A DNA stretch of 64,000 nt from positions 98,501 to 162,500 of the forward strand of contig NZ_WTYO01000001.1 of the NCBI RefSeq assembly GCF_009827515.1, written 5' to 3'. The stretch comes from Pelagerythrobacter marinus. GTDB taxonomy: Bacteria > Pseudomonadota > Alphaproteobacteria > Sphingomonadales > Sphingomonadaceae. A program made the translations under genes and the position numbers. This document shows positions 26,178 through 34,702 of this stretch, one piece after another. How positions within the stretch are numbered: the stretch's first letter is position 1; every line of letters begins with the position of its first letter. The notes under the pieces were generated by a model. The model had not been told where the DNA came from. It was given only the letters and a program-made list of their open reading frames with translations, and ran no database searches.

Positions 26178-28697
26178 CTAGAGCGCGCGCAGGGCCCGCG
26201 CCGGCTTCGCCCGCAGCAGCGGTAGCGAACCGGCCAGGGCGAAGGCGATCACGACCACGACGCCGGCCCCGAGAACGGCGAGCATGGCCCCCCAGTCGGG
26301 GAGCCAGTCGAATTCGAACAGGCGGGTCACGACCAGCCAGGCCAGCGCCGAGCCGAGCGCGAAGGCGACGATGGCCAATGCCAGCGCCAGCAGCCCGTAT
26401 TCGACCAGCTGCATGGCCAGGACCTGCCGCCGGCTGGCGCCCAGAACGCGCAGGATCACGGTGTCGTATGTCCGCGCCGCGCGCGCCGCGGCAATCGCGC
26501 CGATCAGCACGGCCAGCCCCGCGAGCACCGCGACCGAGGCGGCGGCGAAGGTGGCGATGCCGACCTGGCCCAGGATCGTGCGCGCCTGCGACAGCACCTG
26601 CCCGACCTCGATCACCGAGCTGGAGGGGAATGCGCGCACCAGCCGTTGCAGCAGGGCGGCAGCAGGCGCGCCGGGCGGCAGCTCTATCGTCGCGGCGAGA
26701 TTGTGCGGCGCGTCCTGCAGCACGTTAGGGCTGAACACGAAGACATAGTTGAAGCCCATGCTTTCCCAGTCGATCCGGCGCAGGTTGGCCACGCGCGCGG
26801 TGCGCTCCACCCCCAGCACGCCGACGGTGATATAGTCGCCCACGGCGATCCCGGCGGCCTCGGCCAGTTCCTCGTCCACCGAAACCAGCGGTTCGCCGGC
26901 CCACATCGGCCCCCACCATTCGCCTTCGACCAGCGTGTTGCCCGGCGGCACCCGGTCGGCATATGTCAGCCCGCGCTCGCCCCGAAGGCCCCACGCCCCG
27001 TCGGGGATTTCCTCCAGGTCCGCCACGCGGATCATCGAATCGCGCGGACCATAGGCGAGGACGGAGCCGCGCAGCGCCGGGACCATGCGGATCGCCGCGC
27101 CCGGATGCTCGCTTTCGACCAGCGTTTCGAACTGCGCCGCGCGGTCGCGCGGAATGTCGAGCACGAAGTAGTCGGGCGCCTGCTGCGGCACGCGCCGATC
27201 GATATTGCCGCCGATCGCGGTCTGTATCCCGGCGAGCAGGACGAAAGCCGAGAGGCCGAAGCCGAGCGCGGTGACGAGCGCGCCGGTGGACGAACCGGGC
27301 CGGTGCAGGTTGGCAATGGCGTTGCGCAGCAGCGGGCTGGCGGGGCGCGGCAGGCGCGCGGCGAGCCGCGCTATCGCTCGCCCGAGCAGGGCCAGGGCGC
27401 CCAGCGTGGCGGCCGCGCCGGCGAGGAACATCGCCGCGAGCAGCGGATCGCGCGAGGTCAGGAGGACGAGCGCGACGATCCCCGCGAGGCCGGCCGCGAC
27501 CCAGCGCAGGGCGGCGGTGTCGTGGGCCAGGGGCGCCACGCGCGCGCGCATCAGCGCCATCGCGGGGAACCGCCGGGCGCGCAGCAGCGGCGGGGCCGCG
27601 AATACCAGCGCCACCAGCAGCCCGTACCCGGCGGCGAGCAGGAGCGCGCCCGGTGCGAGGACGAAGCCGCCGCGCACCGGCAGGAGATCCTGCAAGGCGG
27701 CCGAGAGGAGCGGCGTGACCAGCAGGCCGGCGAGAAGGCCCAGCCCGCTGCCGACCACGGCCGCCGCGCCTACCTGGAGCGCGTAGATGCGGGCGATGTC
27801 ACGGCTGGTCGCGCCGAGCACCTTCAGCGTCGCGATGCTCGCGCGGCGCGCGTCGAGGTACGATGTGACCCCGCCGCCGATGCCGATCCCGGCGATCACC
27901 AGCGCGGCGAGGCCGACGAGGGTGAGAAATTCGCCCATCCGCCCGACGAAGCGGTCGGCCCCGGGCGAGGCGCGATCGCGGGTGCGGAAATCGAAGCCGG
28001 CCTCGGGGAAGCGCGCCTCCAGCGCCTCCTCCACCGCTTCCGGATCGCGGTCGGGCGAAAAGGCGACCCGATACTTCGACTGGTACATGGCCCCCGGGGC
28101 CAGCAGGCCGGCGGCGCGCGGCAGGTCCTCGGCCACGATGACCGTCGGGCCCAGCTGGAACCCTTCGGACAGGCGATCGGGCTCATCCGCGATCACCCCG
28201 GCGGCGACCAGTTCCACGGTGCCGACGCGAAACCTGTCGCCCACCGCGATGCCCAGGCGGTCGAGCGCGCCCTGCGCCAGCCAGGCCTCGCCCGGTGCCG
28301 GGGCCCCGGCCGTGCGCCCGCCCTCCAGGGTCAGGCGGCCGTAGAGCGGCCAGGCCTCGTCCACCGCCTTCAGTTCCACCGGCGCGGCGTTCCCACCCGC
28401 GCTGGCCATTGCCTGGAGCCGCGTCCCGCCCGAGATCCGGCCATATTCGGCGAGCGCGGTCTTCTCTTCGGGGAGGAGGTCGCGCTGCCAGACCTCGACC
28501 TCCAGGTCGCCCCCGAGCAGGACCTGCCCGCGATCGGCCAGCTCGCGCTCGATCGCGCCGGTCAGCGTGCCGATCGCGGCCAGCGCGCCGGTGCCCAGGA
28601 ACAGGCAGACCAGCAGCAGGCGCAGGCCCCTGAACCGCGCGTTGAGATCGCGCCGGGCAATCCGCCAGGCCGCGGAGAGGGGTAGCGAGTCAGCCAC
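26178..28697 (-). CDS. ybbP: YbbP-type ABC transporter permease (FtsX family)
   Basis: An 839-residue permease with an N-terminal transmembrane segment (LLLVCLFLGTGALAAIGTL), a large periplasmic domain and two FtsX-type membrane blocks of three helices, at about 250-370 and near the C-terminus, preceded in the first by ARRASIATLKVLGATSRDIARIYALQ and in the second by YDTVILRVLGASRRQVLAMQLVEY. Size and domain order match E. coli YbbP. It overlaps the ATPase gene by 8 bases, and the pair lies next to a TesA-type esterase as in E. coli. The transported lipid or lipoprotein is not known; YbbAP is linked to detaching hydrophobic compounds from the inner membrane, so this is by analogy. Confidence 0.88.
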   Translation of the reverse strand: MADSLPLSAAWRIARRDLNARFRGLRLLLVCLFLGTGALAAIGTLTGAIERELADRGQVLLGGDLEVEVWQRDLLPEEKTALAEYGRISGGTRLQAMASAGGNAAPVELKAVDEAWPLYGRLTLEGGRTAGAPAPGEAWLAQGALDRLGIAVGDRFRVGTVELVAAGVIADEPDRLSEGFQLGPTVIVAEDLPRAAGLLAPGAMYQSKYRVAFSPDRDPEAVEEALEARFPEAGFDFRTRDRASPGADRFVGRMGEFLTLVGLAALVIAGIGIGGGVTSYLDARRASIATLKVLGATSRDIARIYALQVGAAAVVGSGLGLLAGLLVTPLLSAALQDLLPVRGGFVLAPGALLLAAGYGLLVALVFAAPPLLRARRFPAMALMRARVAPLAHDTAALRWVAAGLAGIVALVLLTSRDPLLAAMFLAGAAATLGALALLGRAIARLAARLPRPASPLLRNAIANLHRPGSSTGALVTALGFGLSAFVLLAGIQTAIGGNIDRRVPQQAPDYFVLDIPRDRAAQFETLVESEHPGAAIRMVPALRGSVLAYGPRDSMIRVADLEEIPDGAWGLRGERGLTYADRVPPGNTLVEGEWWGPMWAGEPLVSVDEELAEAAGIAVGDYITVGVLGVERTARVANLRRIDWESMGFNYVFVFSPNVLQDAPHNLAATIELPPGAPAAALLQRLVRAFPSSSVIEVGQVLSQARTILGQVGIATFAAASVAVLAGLAVLIGAIAAARAARTYDTVILRVLGASRRQVLAMQLVEYGLLALALAIVAFALGSALAWLVVTRLFEFDWLPDWGAMLAVLGAGVVVVIAFALAGSLPLLRAKPARALRAL

Positions 28698-29379
28698 CGG
28701 TGTCGCTCGCGATCCGGCCGTCCTCGATCGTGACGACGCGCTCGCACCGCTCGGCCAGTTCCGGGTCGTGGGTGATCACCAGCAGGGTCGCCCCGGTATC
28801 GGCGCGACGGGCGAAAAGCAGGTCGATGATGCCGTGTCCGGTCGCGAGGTCGAGGTTGCCGGTCGGCTCGTCGGCGAAGATCAGCCGCGGGCGCGGCGCG
28901 GTGGCGCGCGCGATCGCCACGCGTTGCTGTTCCCCGCCCGAAAGCTGCTGCGGATAGTGGTCGAGCCGGTGGCCGAGGCCGACCGCCTCCAGCTCGGCTC
29001 GGGCGCGGGCCCTGACGTCGCTTTCGCCGGCCAGTTCCATCGGGGTGGCGACGTTCTCGAGCGCGGTCATCGTCGGCAGGAGATGGAAGGCCTGGAGCAC
29101 GATCCCGATGTGGCCGCGCCGCGCGAGCGCGAGCGAATCCTCGTCCATCGTGGCGAAATCCTGCCCGGCGACCTGCAACGTGCCGCCGCTCGCGCGTTCG
29201 AGGCCCGAGAGGACGGCCATCAGCGAGCTTTTGCCCGAGCCCGACGGGCCGAGCAGCGCGACGACTTCGCCGCCCCGGATATCTAGGTCGATCCCGCGCA
29301 GGATCTCGACCGGGGCGCCGGACTGGCCGAGGGTGAGGGTGAGGTTGCGTGCCGAAATGGCGAGAGGAGGGCTTGTCAC
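28690..29379 (-). CDS. ybbA: YbbA-type ABC transporter ATP-binding protein
   Basis: A 229-residue ATPase of the LolD/MacB group. Seen: Walker A GPSGSGKS at 44-51, Q-loop [24 protein letters not shown], signature [14 protein letters not shown], Walker [13 protein letters not shown] and H-loop [12 protein letters not shown]. It energises the YbbP permease encoded directly downstream. The start overlaps the upstream end of the divergent esterase region (29349-29379 lies in the esterase leader). Confidence 0.93.
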   Translation of the reverse strand: MTSPPLAISARNLTLTLGQSGAPVEILRGIDLDIRGGEVVALLGPSGSGKSSLMAVLSGLERASGGTLQVAGQDFATMDEDSLALARRGHIGIVLQAFHLLPTMTALENVATPMELAGESDVRARARAELEAVGLGHRLDHYPQQLSGGEQQRVAIARATAPRPRLIFADEPTGNLDLATGHGIIDLLFARRADTGATLLVITHDPELAERCERVVTIEDGRIASDTGG

Positions 29380-29426
29380 GCCGTGGCGATGGCATAGGCA
29401 GGGGCGAGGAACAAGGAGCCTTGCCG

Positions 29427-30128
29427 ATGCGTCTCGCCCTTTCGTCGATCCTTCTCGCCGCCCTGCTGGCCGGTTGCGGCAGCGGCGAGCCGCCGCGGCG
29501 CGACGGTGCGCCGCGGGAAGAAGCCGCGCAGGAAGCCGCCCCGGTGACCGGGCCGGAACGGCGCATTCTGGCGTTCGGGAACAGCCTGTTCGCCGGCTAC
29601 AACCTCGACGCGGACGAAAGCTATCCCGCGCGGCTGGAGAACGCCTTGCGCGCCCGGGGGATCGATGCCCGCGTCGCCAATGCTGGGGTCTCGGGCGACA
29701 CGACCGCGGCGGGTCTGCAGCGGCTCGCCTTCACGCTCGACGCGCAGGAACGCGCGCCCGACCTGGTGATCCTGGAACTGGGCGGCAACGACCTGCTGCG
29801 CCAGTTGCAGCCGCAGGAAACCCGGGCGAACCTCGCCCGGATGCTGGAGATCCTGCGCGATCGGGACATCCCCGTCCTGCTGATGGGCATGCGCGCGCCG
29901 CCGAACTACGGGCCGGAGTACCAGGCCGCGTTCGACGCGCTCTATCCCGCGCTGGCGGAGGAATACGGGGCCGAGCTGGTGCCGTTCTTCCTCGAGCCGG
30001 TCTACGACCGGCCGGAGTTGATCCAGGACGACCGCATCCATCCCACGGCCGAGGGGATCGAGGCGCTGGTGGCGGCGACCGCCGACCAGGTTGTCGCGGC
30101 CCTGCCAGAGCCAGAGCCGGAACTGTAG
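29427..30128 (+). CDS. TesA-like SGNH arylesterase/lysophospholipase lipoprotein
   Basis: A 233-residue SGNH-hydrolase with a lipoprotein-like signal (LLAGC, Cys17). The four blocks are visible: block [10 protein letters not shown] with nucleophile Ser53, where the usual Asp of GDS is Asn; block II with Gly89 (SGDTT); block III GGND with Asn121; and block V DDRIHP with catalytic Asp202 and His205. E. coli TesA is the closest described relative, and like there the gene is divergent from ybbA, 47 bases between starts. Substrates of the family are acyl-CoA, aryl esters and lysophospholipids; which one applies here is unknown. Confidence 0.9.
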   Translation: MRLALSSILLAALLAGCGSGEPPRRDGAPREEAAQEAAPVTGPERRILAFGNSLFAGYNLDADESYPARLENALRARGIDARVANAGVSGDTTAAGLQRLAFTLDAQERAPDLVILELGGNDLLRQLQPQETRANLARMLEILRDRDIPVLLMGMRAPPNYGPEYQAAFDALYPALAEEYGAELVPFFLEPVYDRPELIQDDRIHPTAEGIEALVAATADQVVAALPEPEPEL

Positions 30129-30153
30129 CCGGCCCGGTAGCCGTGCGGCCGTC

Positions 30154-31236
30154 CTAGCGGCGGGTCACCGTGCCGCCCTCGACCGTCCACATGGCGGCTT
30201 CGCCGGCGATCGCGGCGAACGGGGCCGGCTCCGTCCCGGTCAGCCAGACTTGCGCTCCGCCCGCGCGCAGCCGCTCGAACAGCGCCTCGCGCCGCAAGGG
30301 GTCGAGGTGCGCGGCGACTTCGTCGAGCAGGAGCAGGCCCGGTCGTCCGCGCGCCGCCAGCTCGGCATGGGCCAGCGTGATCGCGATCAGCATCGCCTTC
30401 TGTTCGCCGGTCGAACAGATCGTGGCCGGGGCACCCTTGCCCGCCATGACCACGTCCAGGTCGTCGCGATGCGGGCCGACGAGGGTCCGCCCGGCCTGGC
30501 GGTCGCGGCGGCGGCTATCGCGCAGCGCGGCGGCGAGATCGCTTTCGCCGGTCGGGCCGCCGGCCGCATGGGCGAGGGCGGGGCGGGCGAAAGGTTCGTC
30601 GGGGAATCCGGCCAGGGCCCGCGCGATCGCCGCGATCGTGCGCCCGCGCGCCTGGGCGAGGGCGCTGCCGTGCTCGGCCAGTTGCCGCTCGACCCCGTCC
30701 AGCCAGACCGGATCGGGCGGCGCATCGTCCGCCAGCAGGCGGTTGCGTTCGCGCAGCGCGGCCTCGTAGCGCGCGGCGTGGCGGGCATGGGCGGGTTCCA
30801 GCGCGAGCGCCAGGCGATCGACGAAACGCCGCCGCCCGCCGGCGCTGTCGGTGAAGAGACGATCCATCGCCGGCGTGAGCCAGCCGATCGCCAGCCACTC
30901 GGCCAGGCTCGCCGCGCTCGCTTCCGCACCGTTGACCTGGACCAGCCGGCGGTTCGGCCGATCGGCGCGCACGAAAGTGCCCAGCCGCACCGGCTCGCCC
31001 GATCCGTCGCGGAGCGAGGCCCCGATCGCGAAGCCGCCGCTCCCCTCGCCCCGCGCCAGTTCCGCCAGCGGGGCGCGGCGCAGGCCGCGGCCGGGGGCCA
31101 GCAGCGAAAGCGCTTCGAGAACATTGGTCTTGCCCGCCCCGTTCTCTCCGGTGAGCAGGTTGAAATGCGCGGTTCCCGACAGCTCGCTGTGCGCGTGATT
31201 GCGGAAGTCGGAAAGGGAGATGAGATCGAGCGCCAT
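30154..31236 (-). CDS. recF: DNA replication and repair protein RecF
   Basis: A 360-residue SMC-like ATPase that loads RecA at gaps with RecO and RecR. Seen: [17 protein letters not shown], Walker [25 protein letters not shown] (P loop at 30-37), a signature segment [13 protein letters not shown], and Walker [13 protein letters not shown] followed by the D-loop region. Its N-terminal end is 229 bases from the small peptide gene on the other strand. No dnaA/dnaN/gyrB genes are adjacent, so it is separated from the classical cluster, as in other alphaproteobacteria. Confidence 0.96.
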   Translation of the reverse strand: MALDLISLSDFRNHAHSELSGTAHFNLLTGENGAGKTNVLEALSLLAPGRGLRRAPLAELARGEGSGGFAIGASLRDGSGEPVRLGTFVRADRPNRRLVQVNGAEASAASLAEWLAIGWLTPAMDRLFTDSAGGRRRFVDRLALALEPAHARHAARYEAALRERNRLLADDAPPDPVWLDGVERQLAEHGSALAQARGRTIAAIARALAGFPDEPFARPALAHAAGGPTGESDLAAALRDSRRRDRQAGRTLVGPHRDDLDVVMAGKGAPATICSTGEQKAMLIAITLAHAELAARGRPGLLLLDEVAAHLDPLRREALFERLRAGGAQVWLTGTEPAPFAAIAGEAAMWTVEGGTVTRR

Positions 31237-31305
31237 CGAGATCGCGGCGATAGCGAGACGGTGTTTGCAAGACCACCGGATTCAGGCGATGCCGAAAGTT
31301 GGCGT

Positions 31306-31327
31306 CATTTCCCAAATAGCGGGAATG
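31306..31327. promoter_or_regulatory. Imperfect dyad upstream of the candidate sigma-54 promoter (possible activator site)
   Basis: CATTTCCC at 31306-31313 and GGGAATG at 31321-31327 form an inverted repeat with a 7-base spacer. It is centred about 100 bases before the expected transcription start, where enhancer-binding proteins such as PspF usually bind. A role is inferred only from position and symmetry. Confidence 0.35.
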
Positions 31328-31360
31328 AATATCGCGTGAACCTGGCGAGCCGACGAAGAA

Positions 31361-31382
31361 ATGGCGGATTTCCGCCGTTTTT
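31361..31382 (+). other. Hairpin with a following T run between the dyad and the sigma-54 site
   Basis: ATGGCGG / CCGCCGT at 31361-31367 and 31372-31378 can pair around a 4-base loop and are followed by TTTT. It resembles a terminator on the plus strand, or a second dyad target for an activator; no gene ends just upstream on this strand, so a terminator has no obvious job here. Confidence 0.35.
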
Positions 31383-31388
31383 CGAAAC

Positions 31389-31404
31389 TGGCACGCCCCG
31401 TGCA
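31389..31404 (+). promoter_or_regulatory. Candidate sigma-54 (-24/-12) promoter
   Basis: TGGCACGCCCCGTGCA matches the RpoN consensus TGGCAC-N5-TTGCA with one mismatch, and the invariant GG (31390-31391) and GC (31402-31403) are exactly 10 bases apart. It faces the 39-codon peptide gene and pspC-like gene, with a predicted leader of about 50 bases. Phage-shock operons are classically RpoN/PspF controlled, which supports the reading. Confidence 0.6.
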
Positions 31405-31464
31405 AAGCAGGCAGCGTTCGCGGGATTGGCTCACGGACACAGATCAAGGAAGGGAAATATCACC

Positions 31465-31584
31465 ATGCAAACGTTCAACGACATGAGCAACCGCGTCTTC
31501 GCCGCCGTTTCGGCCCTCGCCGTGTCGGCCGTCTTCTTCGCCGCCGCGATCGTTCCGGCCAGCCCCGCGGGTATCCTGGTGTGA
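31465..31584 (+). CDS. 39-residue hydrophobic peptide upstream of pspC
   Basis: A 39-codon frame with ATG at 31465 preceded by AAGGAAGGG. The product is MQTFNDMSNRVFAA followed by one strongly hydrophobic segment (about 13-34: AAVSALAVSAVFFAAAIVPASP), so a single-span membrane peptide. Its TGA overlaps the GTG start of the pspC-like gene (GTGA), the usual sign of coupling. Size, coupling and position beside a stress-type promoter suggest a small membrane-stress partner of PspC; I recognise no named family. Confidence 0.6.
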   Translation: MQTFNDMSNRVFAAVSALAVSAVFFAAAIVPASPAGILV

Positions 31585-31802
31585 GCCGGCTCGACCGCCA
31601 GCAGGAAAAGCCCGCCGTGACGCCCGACAGCAGCTTCCGCCTCGACAAGGCCAATGCCAAGCTGTTCGGGGTCTGCGGCGGGATCGCCAACCACTTCGGG
31701 ATCGACGCCAACCTGGTCCGCATCGGCTTCGCCGTCGGCACGCTGGTCGGGTTCGGATCGCTGATCCTGGTCTACCTCGCGATCGCGCTGATCGCCGATT
31801 GA
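31581..31802 (+). CDS. pspC: PspC-domain membrane protein
   Basis: A 73-residue protein with the PspC domain: SFRLDKANAKLFGVCGGIANHFGIDANLVRIGFAVGTLVGFGSLILVYLAIALI, one or two membrane spans in the C-terminal half. PspC takes part in sensing membrane damage in the phage-shock response, with PspB and PspA. Start is GTG at 31581, overlapping the stop of the preceding small gene. No pspA, pspB or pspF is found within the window. The stop lies 21 bases from the stop of the converging dehydrogenase gene. Confidence 0.87.
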   Translation: MSRLDRQQEKPAVTPDSSFRLDKANAKLFGVCGGIANHFGIDANLVRIGFAVGTLVGFGSLILVYLAIALIAD

Positions 31803-31823
31803 CGGGCCTCCCGGCGGGGCCCG

Positions 31824-32606
31824 TCACATCGCCGAGATACCGCCGTCCAGCTTGATCTCGGCCCCCGTCATGAACCGGCTTTCCTCGCTCGCCAGGTAAA
31901 CCACGGCATTGGCGATATCGCCCGGCTCGCCGACGAACCTGAGCGGGATCTGCCGCGCCAGCTTCTCCAGCAGGACATCCTTGTCCAGATCGTGCTGGCG
32001 CGCCGTTCCATCGAGGATCGGCGTGTCGACGAAGGTCGGGTGGATCGAATTGCAGCGAATGCCCATGCTGCTCTTCGCGCAGTGCAACGCGATCGACTTG
32101 GTCAGCATCCACACCGCCGCCTTGCTGGCGTTGTAGGCCGGTATCGTGTCGCTCGCGATCAGGCCGGCGATGCTGGAAATGTTCACGATCGAACCCGGCG
32201 CATGGTCGCGCATCAGCGGCAGGGCCTTCTGGCAACCGTGGAAGATCGAATCGACGTTCACCGCGAAGCAGCGCCGCCAGTCCTCGAAATCGCAGCTCTC
32301 GATATTGCCGCCGACGCCGATCCCGGCGTTGTTGACCAGGACGTTGAGGCCCCCCAGCTCGCTGCGCGCGGTGGCGAGGGCGCGGTCCCACTGGTCGGGA
32401 TCGGTCACGTCGTGGGCGCAGGAAAACGCGGCCCCCGCGCCCATCTCGCGCACGATCGCCTCCGCCGTGGCCGCGGCGCCTTCGCCGTTGATATCGGTGC
32501 ACAGCACCCGCGCGCCTTCTTCCGCCAGCCGCCGGGCATGGGCTGCGCCCAGCCCCTGCGCCGCGCCCGTGACCAGCGCCAGCTTGCCCGCACATCTTCC
32601 CGCCAT
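31824..32606 (-). CDS. Short-chain dehydrogenase/reductase
   Basis: A 260-residue classical SDR. Seen: cofactor motif TGAAQGLG at 13-20, CTDIN acidic residue after strand 2 (suits NAD(H)), VNNAGIG at 91-97, and the catalytic Ser144, Tyr158 and Lys162 (SAYNASK-like PAYNASK). The C-terminal part ends GGISAM as in hydroxysteroid and cyclopentanol-type dehydrogenases. The substrate is not inferable. It is the last gene of a five-gene minus-strand unit; 1 base separates it from the NUDIX gene. Confidence 0.88.
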   Translation of the reverse strand: MAGRCAGKLALVTGAAQGLGAAHARRLAEEGARVLCTDINGEGAAATAEAIVREMGAGAAFSCAHDVTDPDQWDRALATARSELGGLNVLVNNAGIGVGGNIESCDFEDWRRCFAVNVDSIFHGCQKALPLMRDHAPGSIVNISSIAGLIASDTIPAYNASKAAVWMLTKSIALHCAKSSMGIRCNSIHPTFVDTPILDGTARQHDLDKDVLLEKLARQIPLRFVGEPGDIANAVVYLASEESRFMTGAEIKLDGGISAM

Positions 32607-32607
32607 G

Positions 32608-33147
32608 TCAGCTCTCCCCCAGGATTGCGCCCGTCAGCAAGAGGGCGATACGAACGTCCACCGCGTGGCCCAGCGCGCGGCGCGCGGCGACGAACGCGGC
32701 CACTTCGGCCAGCGGCACCCGGTGGACGGTGATATCCTCGCCATCGGTGCCGCCGCCCGGGCCGGTGCGGCGCAGGCCGTGCGCGCGCAGGAGCGTGAAG
32801 CTCTCGCTGACCATCCCGGGCGAGGAGTGGAATTCGCCCAGTTCCTCCACCCGCGCGGCGCGGTAGCCGGTTTCCTCTTCCAGCTCGCGGATCGCGGCCG
32901 TCTCGACCGCCTCGTCCTCGCACCCGGCGTCGTCGCCGACCAGCCCGGCCGGCAGTTCGAGGCACACCCGGCCGAGGGGGACGCGATACTGCTCGACCAG
33001 CAGGACGTGCCCGTCCTCGATCGCGAGGATCACCGCCGCGCGGATCCCCCGCGCGCGCGAGACGTATTCCCACCGGCCGCGCTTGCGCGCGACGATGTAC
33101 TTGCCCTGCCAGACGATCTCTTCAGTCGCGTCCCGGTCGGCGGTCAT
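32608..33147 (-). CDS. NUDIX hydrolase (ADP-sugar pyrophosphatase type)
   Basis: A 179-residue NUDIX protein. The NUDIX box is visible as EAVETAAIRELEEETGY (E-x7-REL-x-EE-x-G), preceded by VCLELPAGLVGDD, the segment typical of ADP-ribose/ADP-sugar pyrophosphatases, and followed by GEFHSSPGMVSESFTLLRA. It probably hydrolyses an NDP-sugar or related nucleotide. The ATG overlaps the TGA of the upstream TPM gene by one base, so it belongs to that operon. Confidence 0.9.
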   Translation of the reverse strand: MTADRDATEEIVWQGKYIVARKRGRWEYVSRARGIRAAVILAIEDGHVLLVEQYRVPLGRVCLELPAGLVGDDAGCEDEAVETAAIRELEEETGYRAARVEELGEFHSSPGMVSESFTLLRAHGLRRTGPGGGTDGEDITVHRVPLAEVAAFVAARRALGHAVDVRIALLLTGAILGES

Positions 33148-33821
33148 CAGACCTCGATCAGCCGGTCGGGCAGTTCGTTCCGGTCGTCTTCGGCGCGGGG
33201 GAAGTGGCCCGACAGGACCCTGCCGACGTCGCGCACCCCGGCGGCCATGCCTTCGGCGACGCAGCCCTTGCGGATTTCGGCCAGCATGTCGGCCATCGCC
33301 TCGCCCCAGACATCGGCCGGGACCTTTTCCGCGATCGGCTGGTCGGCGACGATTTCCGCGCGGTGTTCGCGCATCGAGAGGTAGATCAGCACCCCGGTCC
33401 GCCCGTGGGTGCGCCGTTCGGCGCCGACCTTGAACAGCTTGACCGCCTTGGCGTGGACCCGCGCGCTCTTCACCGGGCCGGGGACGAGCGCGAACTTGAG
33501 CGGCTGCCACAGCTGGATCGCCCAGACCGCGGCGAATTTCGCCAGGCCGACTGCGGTCGCGATGCCGAACAGCTCGCCCGGGGTCCACTCGTGCGTCCAC
33601 CCGCCCATCAGCGCGTCGATCAGGCCGAGGAAGACCTCGGGAAACAGGGCCAGCACGCTCATCGCGGTAAAGGCGGCGGCGATGGCCCAGAGCAGGGCAA
33701 TGTCGTTGTAATCGTCCGACCGGTCGCCGATCACGGTCACGATCTCGCCGGAGGTTTCCAGCTCGGCCGCCGCGACCGCGTCGGTGACGGTGCGATGTCC
33801 ATCGGCGTCAAGATATCCCAT
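33147..33821 (-). CDS. TPM-domain membrane protein (COG3762 type)
   Basis: A 224-residue protein with two membrane helices in the middle (LLWAIAAAFTAMSVLALFP at about 43-61 and a second near 90-105) and a TPM-like domain in two parts: LETSGEIVTVIGDRSDDYND before the helices and HGRTGVLIYLSMREHRAEIVADQPIAEKVPADVWGEAMADMLAEIRKG after them. TPM domains are implicated in membrane-associated photosystem or respiratory repair in plants; in bacteria the role is unknown. It begins 3 bases after the glycine-rich TPM gene stop and ends one base into the NUDIX start. Confidence 0.85.
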   Translation of the reverse strand: MGYLDADGHRTVTDAVAAAELETSGEIVTVIGDRSDDYNDIALLWAIAAAFTAMSVLALFPEVFLGLIDALMGGWTHEWTPGELFGIATAVGLAKFAAVWAIQLWQPLKFALVPGPVKSARVHAKAVKLFKVGAERRTHGRTGVLIYLSMREHRAEIVADQPIAEKVPADVWGEAMADMLAEIRKGCVAEGMAAGVRDVGRVLSGHFPRAEDDRNELPDRLIEV

Positions 33822-33824
33822 CGC

Positions 33825-34691
33825 CTACCATCCCCCCGAGGCGCCGCCGCCCCCGAAACTGCCGCCGCCGCCGGAAAAACCGCCGAAGCCGCCGCCCCCG
33901 CCGCCGAAACCGCCGCCGCCCCAGCCGTCGTCGGACAGGCCGCGCGCGATCGCCTTGCCCGCTTCCCACAGCACGATGTCCCCCACGACACCGCCCATGC
34001 CGCGGCGATAGCGCCGGCGCCGGCCGCCGCCCAGCATCGGCAGGACGAAGAACATGAACACGAAGGCGAGCCAGATCAGTGCGCCGAAGGGAAAGCCGCC
34101 CTCGCTCTCGCGCGACTGCTCCGCCTCGGCGGCGACCCGCGCGGCCTCTTCCGGGGGCAGTTCCAGCTGGTCCATGATCCGCTGCGCGCCGAGCGCGATG
34201 CCGGCCGAGTAGTCGCCGTCGCGGAAGAACGGCTTCATTTCCTCGATGTACTCGAACGCCAGGCCATCGGGGATCACCCCTTCGAGGCCATAGCCGATCT
34301 CGATCCGCATCCGCCGTTCGTTGGGGGCCACGATCAGGATGATGCCGTCGTTGTTCTCCGCGTCGCCCAGGCCCCATTCGCGCCCGAGGCGATAGCCGTA
34401 GTCGGCGATGTCGTATCCCTGCAGATCGGGGATCGTGGCGATGGCAAACTGGCGCTGGGTGCGCTGTTCGAAGGCGTCGAGCGCCTCGGTCAGCTCCGCC
34501 TCGGTCGCGGGGTCGATGATATTGGCCGCATCGACGACCGGCGCGGTCCCGCGCTCGGGGAAATCCTGCGCGCCGGCGGGCAGCGCGAGCGCGAGCGCAC
34601 CGGCCAGGGTCAGCAGCAGGCACAGCGCCCCGCGCAGCGCGGGCGAGGCCCCACCGCGCGCGGGCAGGGCGTTCGGTTGCGGGCCGGTCAC
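33825..34691 (-). CDS. TPM-domain protein with C-terminal membrane helix and glycine-rich tail (COG1512 type)
   Basis: A 288-residue protein starting at GTG 34691, with a signal peptide (LCLLLTLAGALALALPAGAQ, cut near residue 42), a periplasmic TPM domain of about 45-190 (VVDAANIIDPATEAELTEALDAFEQRTQRQFAIATIPDLQGYDIADYGYRLGREWGLGDAENNDGIILIVAPNERRMRIEIGYGLEGVIPDG), one membrane helix at about 205-225 and a Gly/Phe/Ser tail of some 35 residues. This is the usual layout of bacterial TPM proteins encoded with LemA. Function unresolved; the tail may mediate assembly. Confidence 0.88.
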   Translation of the reverse strand: MTGPQPNALPARGGASPALRGALCLLLTLAGALALALPAGAQDFPERGTAPVVDAANIIDPATEAELTEALDAFEQRTQRQFAIATIPDLQGYDIADYGYRLGREWGLGDAENNDGIILIVAPNERRMRIEIGYGLEGVIPDGLAFEYIEEMKPFFRDGDYSAGIALGAQRIMDQLELPPEEAARVAAEAEQSRESEGGFPFGALIWLAFVFMFFVLPMLGGGRRRRYRRGMGGVVGDIVLWEAGKAIARGLSDDGWGGGGFGGGGGGFGGFSGGGGSFGGGGASGGW

Positions 34692-34702
34692 TTGGCCGGT
34701 GT

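Noticed and set aside
33825..34691. Glycine-rich repeats at the C-terminal end of the TPM protein, seen as a possible repeat element.
   Set aside because: They lie in frame at the tail of a secreted protein and match the usual tail of this family, so they are coding low complexity, not mobile repeats.
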